From: Ornithodoros turicata
Lineage: Eukaryota; Arthropoda; Arachnida; Ixodida; Argasidae
Direction of reading: 5' to 3'
DNA: 64,000 nt
NCBI RefSeq assembly: GCF_037126465.1
Contig: NC_088203.1
Location: 78,650,168-78,714,167 of the forward strand
In this document: positions 1 to 9,905 of the stretch, piece after piece
How the letters are laid out: each line of letters starts with the position of its first letter
Numbering within the stretch: position 1 is the stretch's first letter
The notes under the pieces: generated by a model
Told to the model about the DNA's origin: nothing
The model's input: only the letters and a program-made list of their open reading frames with translations
Databases searched by the model: none
Position numbers and translations under genes: made by a program

Positions 1-607
1 CGCCACGCCAGTACTGGACAGCTGTTTCGACCTTATTGGGTCATCGTCAGCAGTACGCAGGCAGGAAACGTTTGAGCGGATGGGCGTCAGAAGGTCACGT
101 AGCACGTGATTCCTCCCGTCAGGGTGTGCTAACACACCACTGAAAGTGACACACCACACAACGTGACCTTCTGACGCCATCCGCACAAACGTTGCCTGCC
201 TGCGTACCGCTGACTACACTCTTAAAAATTAACTTCACCGCATTGCACGCTGCTAGCCAACCATCATCTCGAATGATATCGTTATCTGCCCTGATTTGTT
301 GAAAACGGAGGGCGAACGCCTTTTTTGTGACAATTATGAACAGCATAAGTGTCACAGAAAAGGCGTACGCCTCCCGTTTTCAACAAATCGGGGCAGGTAA
401 CGATATCATTCGAGATGATGGTTGGCTAGCAGCGTGCAATGCGGTGAAGTTCATTTTTAAGAGTGTACGGCCCAATAAGGCCGAAACAGATAATATAATG
501 TAAGGAAAGCTTAGACGACGTATTGGCGCATTTGGATGAGAAGTAGGGTGATTTCACAGCATTTTCAAGAAAGTCAAAACAGCTGTCCAGTCCTGTCGTG
601 GCGACGT
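1..607. mobile_element. Palindromic fold-back element related to the 178-bp satellite
   Basis: The two ends are inverted copies: the left end starts CGCCACGCCAGTACTGGACAG and the right end finishes with CTGTCCAGTCCTGTCGTGGCG. A second inverted pair lies at about 85-105 and 160-180 (GTCAGAAGGTCACG and CGTGACCTTCTGAC). The same words (CAGCTGTCCAG, ACGTGACCTTC, CACTGCTGAC) build the tandem monomers at 5690-9905, so the satellite and this palindrome share an origin. It holds a MITE at 215-467 and about 85 bp of unrelated sequence near 490-575. The left edge is cut by the window. Confidence 0.6.
215..467. mobile_element. MITE with TACACTCTTAAAAA ends and TA target duplication, copy 1
   Basis: Long terminal inverted repeats run from both ends and meet near 340: TACACTCTTAAAAATTAAC on the left, its complement TTTTTAAGAGTGTA on the right. 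The interrupted satellite-like sequence reads GCTGAC then GGCCCAATAAGG on the two sides, and the ends are TA, as expected for Tc1/mariner-type target duplication. No coding capacity. A second full copy is at 51638-51928 and a degraded piece at about 48780-48880. Confidence 0.75.
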
Positions 608-791
608 TTGAACACTTACAAACATACGAGGGGCGTTCAAGTCAAACCGGGACTTTTCATTTGTTGCAAAAGTAAACTGAACTTACACGCGAGAAATTAG
701 TTTTATTTTTCAACGTAATCTCCCAGCTGTACTAATGCACTTGTCCCAGCGTTTCACGAAAGCTTGGATGGCAGCAGCGTAGAAATCCTTA

Positions 792-1528
792 AGGCTGGTT
801 CACACTGTCACGTTTACGCTTGCGGCTACGGGTTACGGGCGCTTACGGTGGGGGTTGCCATGAAGACGAAGAGACGGCGCCCGCAAGATCGTTTCTGCAA
901 GGAGTTGAGTCAACTTCAACTTTTCTCCCGCAAGCTCCGCAACCGTAAGCGCACTGGCCAATAGGATGGCAGAAAAGTTCGGATACCGCGCGTGCGTTTT
1001 GTCTCGCCCGTCTCCTTGCAAAGATGGCGCAAACATTTGCTGTCTTAGAAGCTCTTATTCTACAAGTTGAGAAGTTCCCCTGGCTATACAATAGCAAAAG
1101 AAGCGACTACAGGGATGCCACGAAAAAAGAAAACTCATGGATGACAATTAGCATAGCAGTGGGTCTGTCAGGTGATATCTTCACTCAATGAATTTGTCCG
1201 AAGTAGCGAGTTGTACGTTGCACTGTCGACGATGGCGTTAAGTTAAGACATTAACAGTTAACAGTTAAGAACATCGTCAAGGAATGTCTGATTGTCTTCC
1301 AAAGCAGCCGACACCGGGGTGCTGGACGCTGGACGCCATGCTACTCTGTCGCTCTATTTCACTTTTCTTCGGAAGGATGGCGCTCTAGGAGGCCGATCCT
1401 CATTGGAGGAACGGAGCGCCGAAACGTAGTAATGTGAACGATGGAGGAACGTAGCCGGGAACGAGATGGGTACTACGTAAGCGCAACACGTAGCCCGTAA
1501 GCGCGAACGTGGCAGTGTGAACCAGCCT
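792..1528. mobile_element. PIF/Harbinger-like element inside mariner copy 1
   Basis: The ends are AGGCTGGTTCACACTGTCACG and its near-perfect complement CGTGGCAGTGTGAACCAGCCT, flanked by TTA at 789-791 and 1529-1531. The intact mariner copy 2 has a single TTA at the matching site, which proves insertion with a 3-bp TTA duplication. A TWA duplication is the hallmark of PIF/Harbinger. The element is 737 bp and non-autonomous, but it keeps a short MADF-like frame at 1024-1191. Similar words from the left end recur near 1340-1500, as expected of extended subterminal repeats. Confidence 0.85.
1024..1191 (+). pseudogene. MADF-like domain remnant of a Harbinger accessory protein
   Basis: A 55-codon frame begins with ATG at 1024 and stops with TGA at 1189-1191. 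Its residues follow the start of a MADF (Myb/SANT-like) domain: a hydrophobic N-terminal stretch ending LILQVEKFPWLYN, then YRD, a KKE basic patch and W. In autonomous PIF/Harbinger elements a second protein with a Myb/SANT or MADF fold partners the DDE transposase, so this is probably what remains of that gene. It stops after about two thirds of the usual 80-90-residue domain. Whether it is still translated is unknown. It is too short for confident family scoring by eye, but its place inside an element with TTA duplications supports the call. Confidence 0.6.
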
Positions 1529-1531
1529 TTA

Positions 1532-1803
1532 CCGGCGCGTAGCAGCCATGACATGACCGCATTCTTGACCTCGTCGTCGCAGCTCAAGTGGCGGCCCCCA
1601 AGGAACGCCTTCAGTGGCCCGAAGAGATGGAAATCGCTGGGGGCGAGGTCTGGACTGTAAGGGGGATGTGGCAGCAACTCCCAGCCAAGTTCCTGTAAGG
1701 TGCGTGTCGTGAGATGCGCGGTATGCGGGCGTGCATTGTCCTGTAGGATGAGGACTCCTTTGGTGATGAGGCCCGGCCACTTTTGCTTCAGCGCCTTATG
1801 CAC
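1532..1803 (-). pseudogene. Mariner transposase C-terminal part (copy 1)
   Basis: This frame encodes the C-terminal half of a mariner transposase. The motifs LQDNARPH and YSPDLAPSDFHLF carry the second and third catalytic aspartates, with 34 residues between the D of DNARPH and the D of APSD, which defines the D,D34D mariner type. The frame runs into the Harbinger insertion after SWLLRA, so the true C-terminus is lost. Upstream, the segment with HVDFLPSGTT (about 1804-1980) is in a different frame. The enzyme would have cut and pasted the element at TA sites. The first catalytic aspartate region is deleted, so it is dead. Confidence 0.85.
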
Positions 1804-2189
1804 ATCCCTGAGAACCTGGCAGTAATATGCACTATTGATGGTGGTACCACTGGGCAGAAAATCAACATGAACAACGCCAGCCTTGTCCCAGAAAACCGTG
1901 GCCGTGACCTTGCCCGCAGACGGGGTGCTTCGGAACTTCTTGGGAGCTGGCGAGCCCGGATGCTTCCACTGTTTTGATGAGCGTTTAGACTCAGGAGTGA
2001 AATGTTATGCCACTTAAACGCTTTGCTGCGGCTAAGTGTATCGTGGCCATACTGAGGCTGAAGTCTTCTGTGAATTTCAGATGACTTTACGCCTTCATTC
2101 ACGAGAAACTTCATGACAATTCGCTGTTCGATGTGCACGCTCACGTCGTTGTCGGCCATCTTGTCCAGCACGTGTCTTTTGTTTTGCAC
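1788..2189 (-). pseudogene. Mariner transposase N-terminal DNA-binding part (copy 1)
   Basis: The frame encodes the N-terminal helix-turn-helix region of a mariner transposase (MADNDVSVHIEQR, then MKFLVNEGVKSSEIHRRL). It aligns almost residue for residue with the second copy at 2302-2565. After about residue 75 the frame crosses a deletion junction and drifts out of phase with the catalytic part. The first DNA-binding domain recognises the terminal repeats. Only this piece is legible, so it is a relic. Confidence 0.8.
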
Positions 2190-2301
2190 AAACTTTTGAC
2201 CACCACGTGGTGAACGCGGAGACCTGTCGCGTGTGAAAATGACGAAAAAGAAGTAGCGCGAGCCATTTGAACACTCAGAAGACAGAAAGTCCCGGTTTGA
2301 C

Positions 2302-2565
2302 TTGAATACCCCTCGTACAAATGGCTCGCGCTACTTCTATTTCGTCATTTTCACATGCGGCAGGACTCCGCGTCCACCATGTGGTGGTCCAAAGTTTGTG
2401 CAAAACAGAAGACACGTGCTGGACAAGATGGCCGACAACGAGGTGAGCGCGCACATCGAACAGCGAATTGTCATGAAGTTTCTCGTGGATGAAGGCGTAA
2501 AGTCATCTGAAATTCACAGAAGACTTCAAGCTCAGTATGGCCACGATACACAGCAAAGCGTTTGA
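2302..2565 (+). pseudogene. Mariner transposase N-terminal part (copy 2)
   Basis: The recognisable transposase begins near 2428 (MADNEVSAHIEQR) and covers the helix-turn-helix region up to AQYGHDT, where the frame breaks with a stop soon after. After a one-base shift the downstream text continues as CKRFRDGRTSVQDYPG, so this copy kept a longer middle section than copy 1. The two copies differ at scattered positions and by different deletions, so they are not a simple recent duplication of one defective element. Confidence 0.8.
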
Positions 2566-2784
2566 GTGGTGCAAACGGTTCCGAGACGGCCGTACATCAG
2601 TGCAGGACTATCCCGGCCTGGGCGGCTCAGAGGCCAGTGTCAGTGTTCCTGAGAACATCCAACTTGTGGAGCGGCTGATCCTCTGAGCGCCTGATTTCTA
2701 GGACAAGCTGGCGTTGTTCATGTTGATTTTCCGCCCAGTGGTACCATCATCAATAGTGCATATTACTGCCAGGTTCTCAGGGAT

Positions 2785-3165
2785 GTGCATAAGGCGCTGA
2801 AACAAAAGCGGCCGGGCCTCATCAGCAAAGGAGTCCTCCTGCTACAGTACAATGCACGCCCTCATACCGCGCATCTCACGACACGCACCTTACAGGAACT
2901 TGGCTGGGAGTTGCTGTCACATCCCCCTTACAGTCCAGACCTCGCCTCCAGTGATTTCCATCTCTTCGGGCCACTGAAGGTGTTCCTTGGGGGCCGCCAC
3001 TTCAGCTGCAACGACGAGGTCAAGAATGCGGGCCGATCATGGCTGCTACGTGCCGATAAGGATTTCTACGCTGCTGGCATCCAAGACCTCGTGAAACGCT
3101 GGGACAAGGATATTAGTGCAACTAATTTCCCGCCTGTAAGCTCATTTTACTTTTGCGAAAAATGA
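2785..3165 (+). pseudogene. Mariner transposase C-terminal part (copy 2)
   Basis: This is the catalytic C-terminal half of the second mariner. It contains LLQYNARPHTAH and YSPDLASSDFHLF and runs on to the natural C-terminus (SSFYFCEK). The second catalytic aspartate has become tyrosine (YNARPH instead of DNARPH), which alone would kill the enzyme. It supplies the uninterrupted site that proves the Harbinger insertion in copy 1, because DFYAAGIQDL spans that site. Confidence 0.85.
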
Positions 3166-3197
3166 AAAGTCCCGGTTTGACTTGAACACCCCTCGTA

Positions 3198-4079
3198 TAC
3201 AGGGTGTCCCAGAAAACGTGTCATTGAATTATAATAAAAAAACTACGCCACCTAGAATCATGCGGTCAACAGCATTTGTTCTTATTAGGTTTTTCCCACC
3301 TCCAAATGTGAATGTCATGTACTCCAAAGTTTAATTATGTAAATATTTACGAACTGAACTCGGAAATTTGCCAAGTAAAGGTCACTTTTTTACCCCACCA
3401 ATATGAAGAGCGTGCCGAATTCACTCAAATTCATGATAATTCACAGTGATACTCACGAGCTATCCCATCGGAAAAAATAGCCGAATACCATGCTTTTCGG
3501 AGCACCGGACCATAGCGCGCGATGACTTTTTGAGCGCAATCGCTCGCTGTGCGACGAAAGGAGGTTCCGAAGCCAGCCCACAGAGTGATAGTAGAAAAAG
3601 TAACAGTTCCTAAAATTGGGAGAGGGAAAGCATTATCCCAGCGAAAGTCGGACGTGATAAGCCGTGCCTGTTTTATCTCTTTCTGCGATGTCGGGGAGGG
3701 CTGGGCTTCCAACCTCCTTTCGTCGGACTGACAAAGATTGCGCTGAAAAATTCATCGTGCGCTATTCTCTGCGGCCTCCGTAGAGCATGATGTAGGCTAT
3801 TTTTTCCGATGTGATAGCTTCGGAATATTCCTGTCAATTATGATTAATTTGACTAAATTAGACACGCTCTTCACATTGCTGGGGTAAAAATGTGACCTTT
3901 ACTAGGCAAATTTCCGACTTGAGCTCGCAAAAATTTACATAATTAAATTTACGTTACACGACATTCACACGAGGAGGTGGCAAAAACCCAGTAAGAACAA
4001 ATGCCATTGACCGCATGACTCTAGGTGGTGTAGTTTTTTTATTATAATTCAATGACACGTATTCTGGGACACCCTCTAT
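3198..4079. mobile_element. Fold-back MITE with CAGGGTGTCCCAG ends
   Basis: About 200 bp at each end are inverted copies: TATACAGGGTGTCCCAGAAA on the left, TTCTGGGACACCCTCTATA on the right, continuing through the shared ACTACGCCACCTAG and AATTTGCC words. A second, inner palindrome built on ACGAAAGGAGGTTCCGAAGC lies at about 3555-3725. TA flanks suggest Tc1/mariner-type mobilisation. There is no coding capacity. A shorter copy is at 28181-28424. Confidence 0.75.
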
Positions 4080-4787
4080 ACAGGGTGTCCCGTAGCGAAC
4101 TTAGTCAGATCCACCAAGAAATCCACTCGATATTGCAAATGGAACTGCCCAAAAAAAGTCCCGAAGTTGAGGCTTCAGAGTTTCGGGTATTCAGCAGCGC
4201 ACAAAATCAGTCGGAAAAATGCGCGGAGGGCAGGACATGCTCCTGCCCCCATGAAGCTAGAACAGCTTATCGCCGGACCGGCGTGCAGCACAAGACGCGC
4301 AGATAACAAGGCAGGTGACATTCCACCATACGTTGATAAGCGGCAAACAAAAATGATTCCGCCTCTTTTTTCCCGCCCTGTGTTTTTTCGACCTTCTATC
4401 TTTCACGGGGGCAGGAGCATGTCCTCCTCTCCACGAATCTTTCCGTCTGATTTGGTGCGCCGTTGAATACCCGAAACTTGGAAGCGTCAATTTCGGGACT
4501 TTTTTTTTTTGGCAGTTCCATTTGCAATATCGAGCGGATTTCTTAGTGGATTTGACTAAGTTCGCTACGGGCTCTCTAATTCTGTAAAAAAAAAAACGTT
4601 AGGTTGACTTGGGAAATTTTGGCGTTCAATTAAAGAAATTCAATTTATTTTGATTAAAATCAAATGAAAATATTTTTTCAAGGTGGCAAATTCAGTTGCC
4701 ACACAAATGCCATTTACCCCGTATTTTTCCGTCGCCCCGTTTTTTTATAAAGCTCGAATGACACGTTTTTTGAAACACCCTGTATAC
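4080..4787. mobile_element. Second fold-back MITE abutting the previous one
   Basis: The left arm (CAGGGTGTCCCGTAGCGAAC, then TCGATATTGCAAATGGAACT) is repeated inverted at about 4495-4575, and the outer right end closes with ACACCCTGTATA. It begins exactly where the preceding MITE ends, sharing TATA. The middle carries a further inverted pair around GGACATGCTCCTGCCCC and GGGGCAGGAGCATGTCC. Non-coding. Confidence 0.65.
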
Positions 4788-5300
4788 AACAGAAGTAGCA
4801 ATATTAAGTAAACTTAAAAAGAGCTATGCTGAGCAATGACAGCAGCATAATACGCTTTTGCAGGTCGGTTATACGGCCAGCCGGATATTCTTTCGAAGAC
4901 GATCTGTAACTACTAGACGACTAATTACCTAAAACTAATTCACTCGTCAATTAGGAACTTTCGGGGAAAAGTGCGATATCAGAATGGGAGACAGTACTCG
5001 TCAAAAGCCATTATATTGTTAAATATTCTGAAACGAGCACGTGCGATGAAATATCCAACGCCGACTTTGGCTTTGCAAATGAGCCCAAACCGATACTAAT
5101 TTACGCAACTTTACCCTGACGGGGCGGAGTATCGCCTTTCGCGATGAAATATGATAATTAAAATATAGCATTTATTGCTGTACTATGTGGCATACGCCAA
5201 GGACGGAAGCAACTGCCTGCTACAACCTGAGACGCACAGACGCGCAAACGTGCAACTATTTTTTTTTAAAACTTAACAGAGATACCACATGTACTCGTAT
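4788..5300. repeat. Single arm of the fold-back family seen complete at 59366-60452
   Basis: The words CGGTTATACGGCCAG, ATTCTTTCGAAGA and CTAATTACCTAAAA at 4865-4945 match the left arm of the complete element at 59366-60452 in order and spacing. No right arm is seen here, so this is a fragment. The rest of the stretch shows nothing recognisable. Confidence 0.5.
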
Positions 5301-5689
5301 TTCATGAAACTATATCTCTTGATTAGCTGCAGCCCTGACTGCCGTTTTTACGGTCAAACAGATTCCCTAGCGACGTGAAGTGTTGATCGTTAACACAATC
5401 GGGCATTCTATACAGCCCATCCCAAAGGTAACCTAATTAAATCCAGCGGCATGGACTAATTGACGAACATTAGTTGACATTGCAGTGGGGGCACTCCGAA
5501 ATACGAGTATTCGTTGGGGGTTGGCTGGATTATTGTCTCATAGATCACAGGAGACCTTAGTGTGCGCCGCTCAGTATCCGGGTTCTGACTAGAGTTTATG
5601 AATGGTCGCGCAGTAAATAGTGCACTCATTTAAGTCCTCTCTCTCTCTCTCCTACATTCACAAGATACTTTTACCGTTCCGAAACAGCT
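5301..5689. other. Unassigned sequence with a short (CT)n run
   Basis: I see no gene. A CT microsatellite of about 14 bp lies at 5637-5651, immediately before the first satellite monomer. Confidence 0.6.
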
Positions 5690-6013
5690 GTGCAGTGCTG
5701 GTACGGCGACGTTTCAGTACTAACTGGCTTTGCACAGGGCTTTCAGTGGTGAAGCTCTTACCTGACGGGAGGACATCACGTTCTACGTGACCTTCAGACA
5801 TCACCCACTCAAACGTTGTGTATACTGGCGCACTACTGACGATGGCCCTATAAGGCCCAAGCAGCTGAGTGCTGGTACGGCGACGTTTGATTACTTCTAA
5901 CTGCTTTGCAGATAGCTTTCAGTGGTGAGGCTCTTACCTGACGGGAGGACATCACGTTCTACGTGACCTTCAGACATCACCCACTCAAACGTTGCCTATA
6001 CCGGCGCACTGCT

Positions 6014-7719
6014 TTGTATTGGCATCGGAGCGGAAGACCAGCCACACAGACTGGCTCCCTCTAACGTTTCACACGGACTAAACTAAGGCTACGTAGATGC
6101 CAACTCTAGAGCAATATGATCTCTAGATTAATATGTGTGCTGGACGTCACCATGCAACGAACGAAGACTCGCGGAAAGCTGCGAACGTGACAACGGCACA
6201 CTGTACTTGGCCACCTAAAAGTGAAGCACATACGTACCTCTATCATCTTCAAAGAGGACCGAAGATGTCTGCCACCGTCTTGCAAAGTGCACAGCTCCCA
6301 GCACAGCTCTCTCTCTACGAAGAGCGCGACGAACCCCTGCTCGAACAAGATTTAGCACTTCTGCTACACTACGGATGCGGCCACCCTGTGCTGCAATGCA
6401 GCGAGAGATCCACACCTGGTAGTTAATCTCAACTGCCAGAAGGAGGAACTGTTTCCTATCGCGATGCGGGACGGGAGGCTGAAAGAGCGTTTGAATGACA
6501 GCCCACCGAATGTGTGACACACCGAACAGGACTTCAACTTTGTGCCATAGAGTATCGGGCACAAGGCACTGATGAAACGCGTGTTCCGCAGTTTCGTGAC
6601 AAGCACAGAATGGACAGAAAGGAGTGGTGACTCCGTACCGAGCCAGACGGTCCCGAAGCGGTAAAACGCCGTGTGCCAAGCGCCATTGCAGGCTAGCCCG
6701 ACGTGCGTCGAACCAGCCCGCGGTGACAAGACGCCAAGCAACCTGCCGGGGCACACCAAGGCCCACAGCCGGCGGAGGCATGGCAAGAAGCTCCAAGAGA
6801 GATTTGTACAGTCGCTTCACAGTCCAGGTAGAAATGCGTTCACCTGGGTAGGACTCGCGCAGGCGCCGCATGGAGGAGGCATACTCCCTGAGGTGAGGTG
6901 CAACAAACTCAGACCGAGGCCTACTCAGCGAAAAAGCCGAAAAAAACCTGACATCAGGACCCAGGAGGAACTGTAACAGATCATGGGCAGGGTGGCACGG
7001 CTCCATGAGCGCATCAAAAATACCTTTAAGACCAAGGGCGAGACACTTGGTCTTCATATGTGGAACCCATAGGCCACCTAACTCCCGCTGCAGGCACATG
7101 CGGGCGCGTGACACCCATTCCACGCTGCCACCCCAGATGAAACGAAAAGCTGTGCGAGTAGCAGCTACCAAGATCTGACGAGGGGGAATAACGACACTGC
7201 CATGGTACCAGTACTTACTGAAAAACCATGAGGCGGCAAGACGGGCTCGACACGTGATAGGGAGCACCAAACCTCTGAGATCAGCAAGAACGGGGACACT
7301 GCGCTGGTGCACCCGCAGCCATGAAGACGGCGACAGTCCGCAACTATTAAAGTTATATCCTAGTATGCGAACATCGTCTTTAACAGGAATGCCAAAGGGC
7401 GCAGGGCACGAAGGGGTAGCATTAAGGAAGAGCAAAACACTCTTCGCCCGATTAATGCGCGCATTTGATACGTTGCCATAGGCATCTAGAACACCTAGGA
7501 CAGCGGCAACAGAAGCTTCATCTCTAAGTATTAGAGATAGATCATCCGCGTACGCAAAAAGCGGAAGAGCTGTAGAGCCAGGTAGTTTGAGCATACGTGA
7601 AGGGAGGAAAGTTGCAAGAGACTCCAAAAGTGGACTAAAGACCATGGCGTAGAGAGCAGGAGACAAAGGGCAACCTTGCCGCACACCGGACTTTATTGGA
7701 AAACGGTCAGACAGAGCCC
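6014..7719 (-). mobile_element. 5'-truncated L1/Tx1-type LINE inserted in the satellite
   Basis: The element interrupts a satellite monomer and is flanked by the 7-bp direct repeat CACTGCT at 6007-6013 and 7720-7726. The uninterrupted monomers contain this word once. It is on the minus strand and is cut off at its 5' end inside the reverse transcriptase domain, as target-primed reverse transcription commonly leaves. I see no poly(A) or simple-repeat tail at the 3' end (left side). Confidence 0.9.
6215..7717 (-). pseudogene. L1/Tx1-type ORF2 C-terminal fragment (reverse transcriptase)
   Basis: An open frame of about 500 codons runs from the truncation point to a stop at 6215. It starts within the reverse transcriptase (SGVRQGCPLSPALYAM, then FAYADDLSLI with the catalytic YADD pair at about residues 45-48). 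It continues through a long thumb and connection region containing the LGGLWVPHMKTKCLAL motif typical of L1 and Tx1 clade proteins. It ends with a zinc-binding motif CPFCACHETAEHAFHQC near residues 353-370. The endonuclease domain and fingers are missing. No ATG start exists, since the frame is simply open to the break. The reading frame is intact, so insertion may be fairly recent. The family copies itself through RNA at nicked genomic DNA. Confidence 0.9.
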
Positions 7720-7853
7720 CACTGCTGACGATGGCCCAATAAGGCCGAAGCAGCTGTCCAGTGCTGGTACGGCGAAGTTTGATTACCTATAATTGGCTTT
7801 GCACAGGGCTTTCAGTGGTGAGGCCGTTACCTGACGGGAGGGCAATACGTTCT

Positions 7854-8542
7854 TAGGGTTCTTCGTTTTCGGGTTTTATGATTTTTCAAATTCGGGAGGG
7901 TAAAACCGGGTGCTATTTGCACACGAGAATTCGTGGAGAAGTCGGGCGCTATGATCTCTGTTTGATATGTCACCGGGGAATTTTCGGGTGAAACGAAAGG
8001 CATACGCTGTGACGAGAAACAATAATCTTTATGAATGATGAAAGATGAAAGTCACTGAAAAGGTTAGCCAGCTGTAGGACTTGAACCCATATCTTTTGGA
8101 TTACCTGGCTAAACTTTTCAGTGACTTTCATCTTTCATCGTTAATTTCTTAGGCAATTTGAGGCTTTGTATGTATTTGTCTCTTCCATGTTGTTCCAGCC
8201 TCACAACATCAGTTCTGTCATGTTCAATAATCGTTATGTTCCCGCTCGGAACGGGGATAGTGAATGACAGTGGTATTCAAACACTTGCCCGAGCTCCACA
8301 AAAGCTCGTCTTTGACTCCTACAGGAGGGGGTGATAAACGGAGGACAAATAAGTTGTCACAAATAGCTTTCTTTGCTGATATTATGATTCACTTTTCCAA
8401 CGGTTTACCGAGAACGGCAAGTTGAAGGACGGCATGGATTTCGGGTAGAACTCGGGTTTTACCCGAATTCTTGAAAATTTGTTCGGGGGGGGGGGGGAAC
8501 CATCGTGAAAAATCGGGTTTAAACCGAAAACGGAGAACCCTA
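7854..8542. mobile_element. hAT-type MITE with TAGGGTTCTCCGTTTTCGG ends, copy 1
   Basis: The ends are TAGGGTTCTTCGTTTTCGGG and the complement of ACCGAAAACGGAGAACCCTA. It sits in a satellite monomer at CACGTTCT, duplicated as TACGTTCT (7846-7853) and CACGTTCT (8543-8550), an 8-bp duplication with one change. The duplication length and the start of the inverted repeat fit the hAT superfamily. There is no transposase. A small hairpin of about 105 bp (8036-8140, arms built on GATGAAAGTCACTGAAAAG) lies inside, and a run of about 14 G is near 8485-8499. Confidence 0.85.
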
Positions 8543-9905
8543 CACGTTCTACGTGACCGTCCGATACCGCCAACTCAAACGTTGTATACCGGCGCACTGC
8601 TGACGATGACCCAACAAGGCCGAAGCAGCCGTCCAGTGCTGGTACAGCGACGTTTGATTACTTATATCTGACTTTGCACAGGGCTTTTAGTGATGAGGCT
8701 CTTACCTGACGGGAAGACATCACATTCTACGTGACCTTCCGATACCACGCAGTCAAACGTCGTCTACCGGCGCACTGCTGACGATGGCCCAGTAAGACCG
8801 AAGCAGCTGTCCAGTGCTGGTACAGCGACGTTTGATTACTTAGAACTGACCTTGCACAGGGCTTTCAGTGGTGAGGCTCTTACCTGACGGAGGACCATCA
8901 CGTTCTACGTGACCTTCCGATACCGCCCACTCAAACGTCGTCTACCGGCGCACTGCTGACGATGGCCCAATAAGACCGAAGCAGCTGTCCAGTGCTGGTA
9001 CGGCGACGTTTGATTACTTATATCTGACTTTGCACAGGGCTTTTAGTGGTGAGGCTCTTACCTGACGGGAAGACATCACATTCTACGTGACCTTCCGATA
9101 CCACGCAGTCAAACGTCGTCTACCGGCGCACTGCTGACAATGGCCCAGTAAGACCGAAGCAGCTGTCCAGTGCTGGTACAGCGACGTTTGATTACTTAGA
9201 ACTGACCTTGCACAGGGCTTTCAGTGGTGAGGCTCTTACCTGACGGAGGACCATCACATTCTACGTGACCTTCCAATACCGCCCACTCAAACATCGTCTA
9301 CCGGCGCACTGCTGACGATGGCCCAATAAGACCGAAGCAGCTGTCCAGTGCTGGTACGGCGACGTTTGATTACTTATATCTGACTTTGCACAGGGCTTTT
9401 AGTGGTGAGGCTCTTACCTGACGGGAAGACATCACATTCTACGTGACCTTCCGATACCACGCAGTCAAACGTCGTCTACCGGCGCACTGCTGACAATGGC
9501 CCAGTAAGACCGAAGCAGCTGTCCAGTGCTGGTACAGCGACGTTTGATTACTTAGAACTGACCTTGCACAGGGCTTTCAGTGGTGAGGCTCTTACCTGAC
9601 GGAGGACCATCACGTTCTACGTGACCTTCCGATACCGCCCACTCAAACGTCGTCTACCGGCGCACTGCTGACGATGGCCCAATAAGACCGAAGCAGCTGT
9701 CCAGTGCTGGTACGGCGACGTTTGATTACTTATAGCTGACTTTGCACAGGACTTTCAGTGGTGGGTCTCTTACCTGACGGGAGGACATCACGTTCTACGT
9801 GACATTCCGACATCACCCACTCAAAGGTTGTCTATACCGGCGCACTGCTGACGATGGCCCAGTAAGGCCGATGCAGCTGTCCAGTGCCGGTACGGCGACG
9901 TTTAA

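Larger units (their letters stand above)
627..3195. mobile_element. Head-to-head pair of mariner elements
   Basis: Both outer ends carry the same mariner 3' terminus (CGAGGGGCGTTCAAGTCAAA on the left, its complement on the right), each flanked by TA. The two 5' regions meet at about 2315. Copy 1 (627-2315) is on the minus strand and copy 2 (2316-3195) on the plus strand. Copy 2 lost its own 5' inverted repeat at the junction. Both are internally deleted relative to a roughly 1.3-kb mariner, and copy 1 is interrupted by a Harbinger element at 792-1528. Neither can encode transposase. Confidence 0.85.
5690..9905 (+). repeat. 178-bp satellite array, interrupted twice
   Basis: Monomers are marked by CCAGTGCTGG followed by the GCGACGTTTGATTAC word. 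In the clean block this marker falls at 8633, 8811, 8989, 9167, 9345, 9523 and 9701, exactly 178 bp apart, then at 9881. Two more monomers lie at 5690-6013 and one at 7727-7853. The array is split by a LINE (6014-7719) and a MITE (7854-8542). From 8633 to 9700 two variants alternate, giving a 356-bp higher-order unit repeated three times. Single copies of the same sequence form the palindrome at 1-607. Confidence 0.95.

Noticed and set aside
5690..9905. CRISPR-like array
   Set aside because: The repeats are full 178-bp tandem monomers without unique spacers, in eukaryotic DNA.
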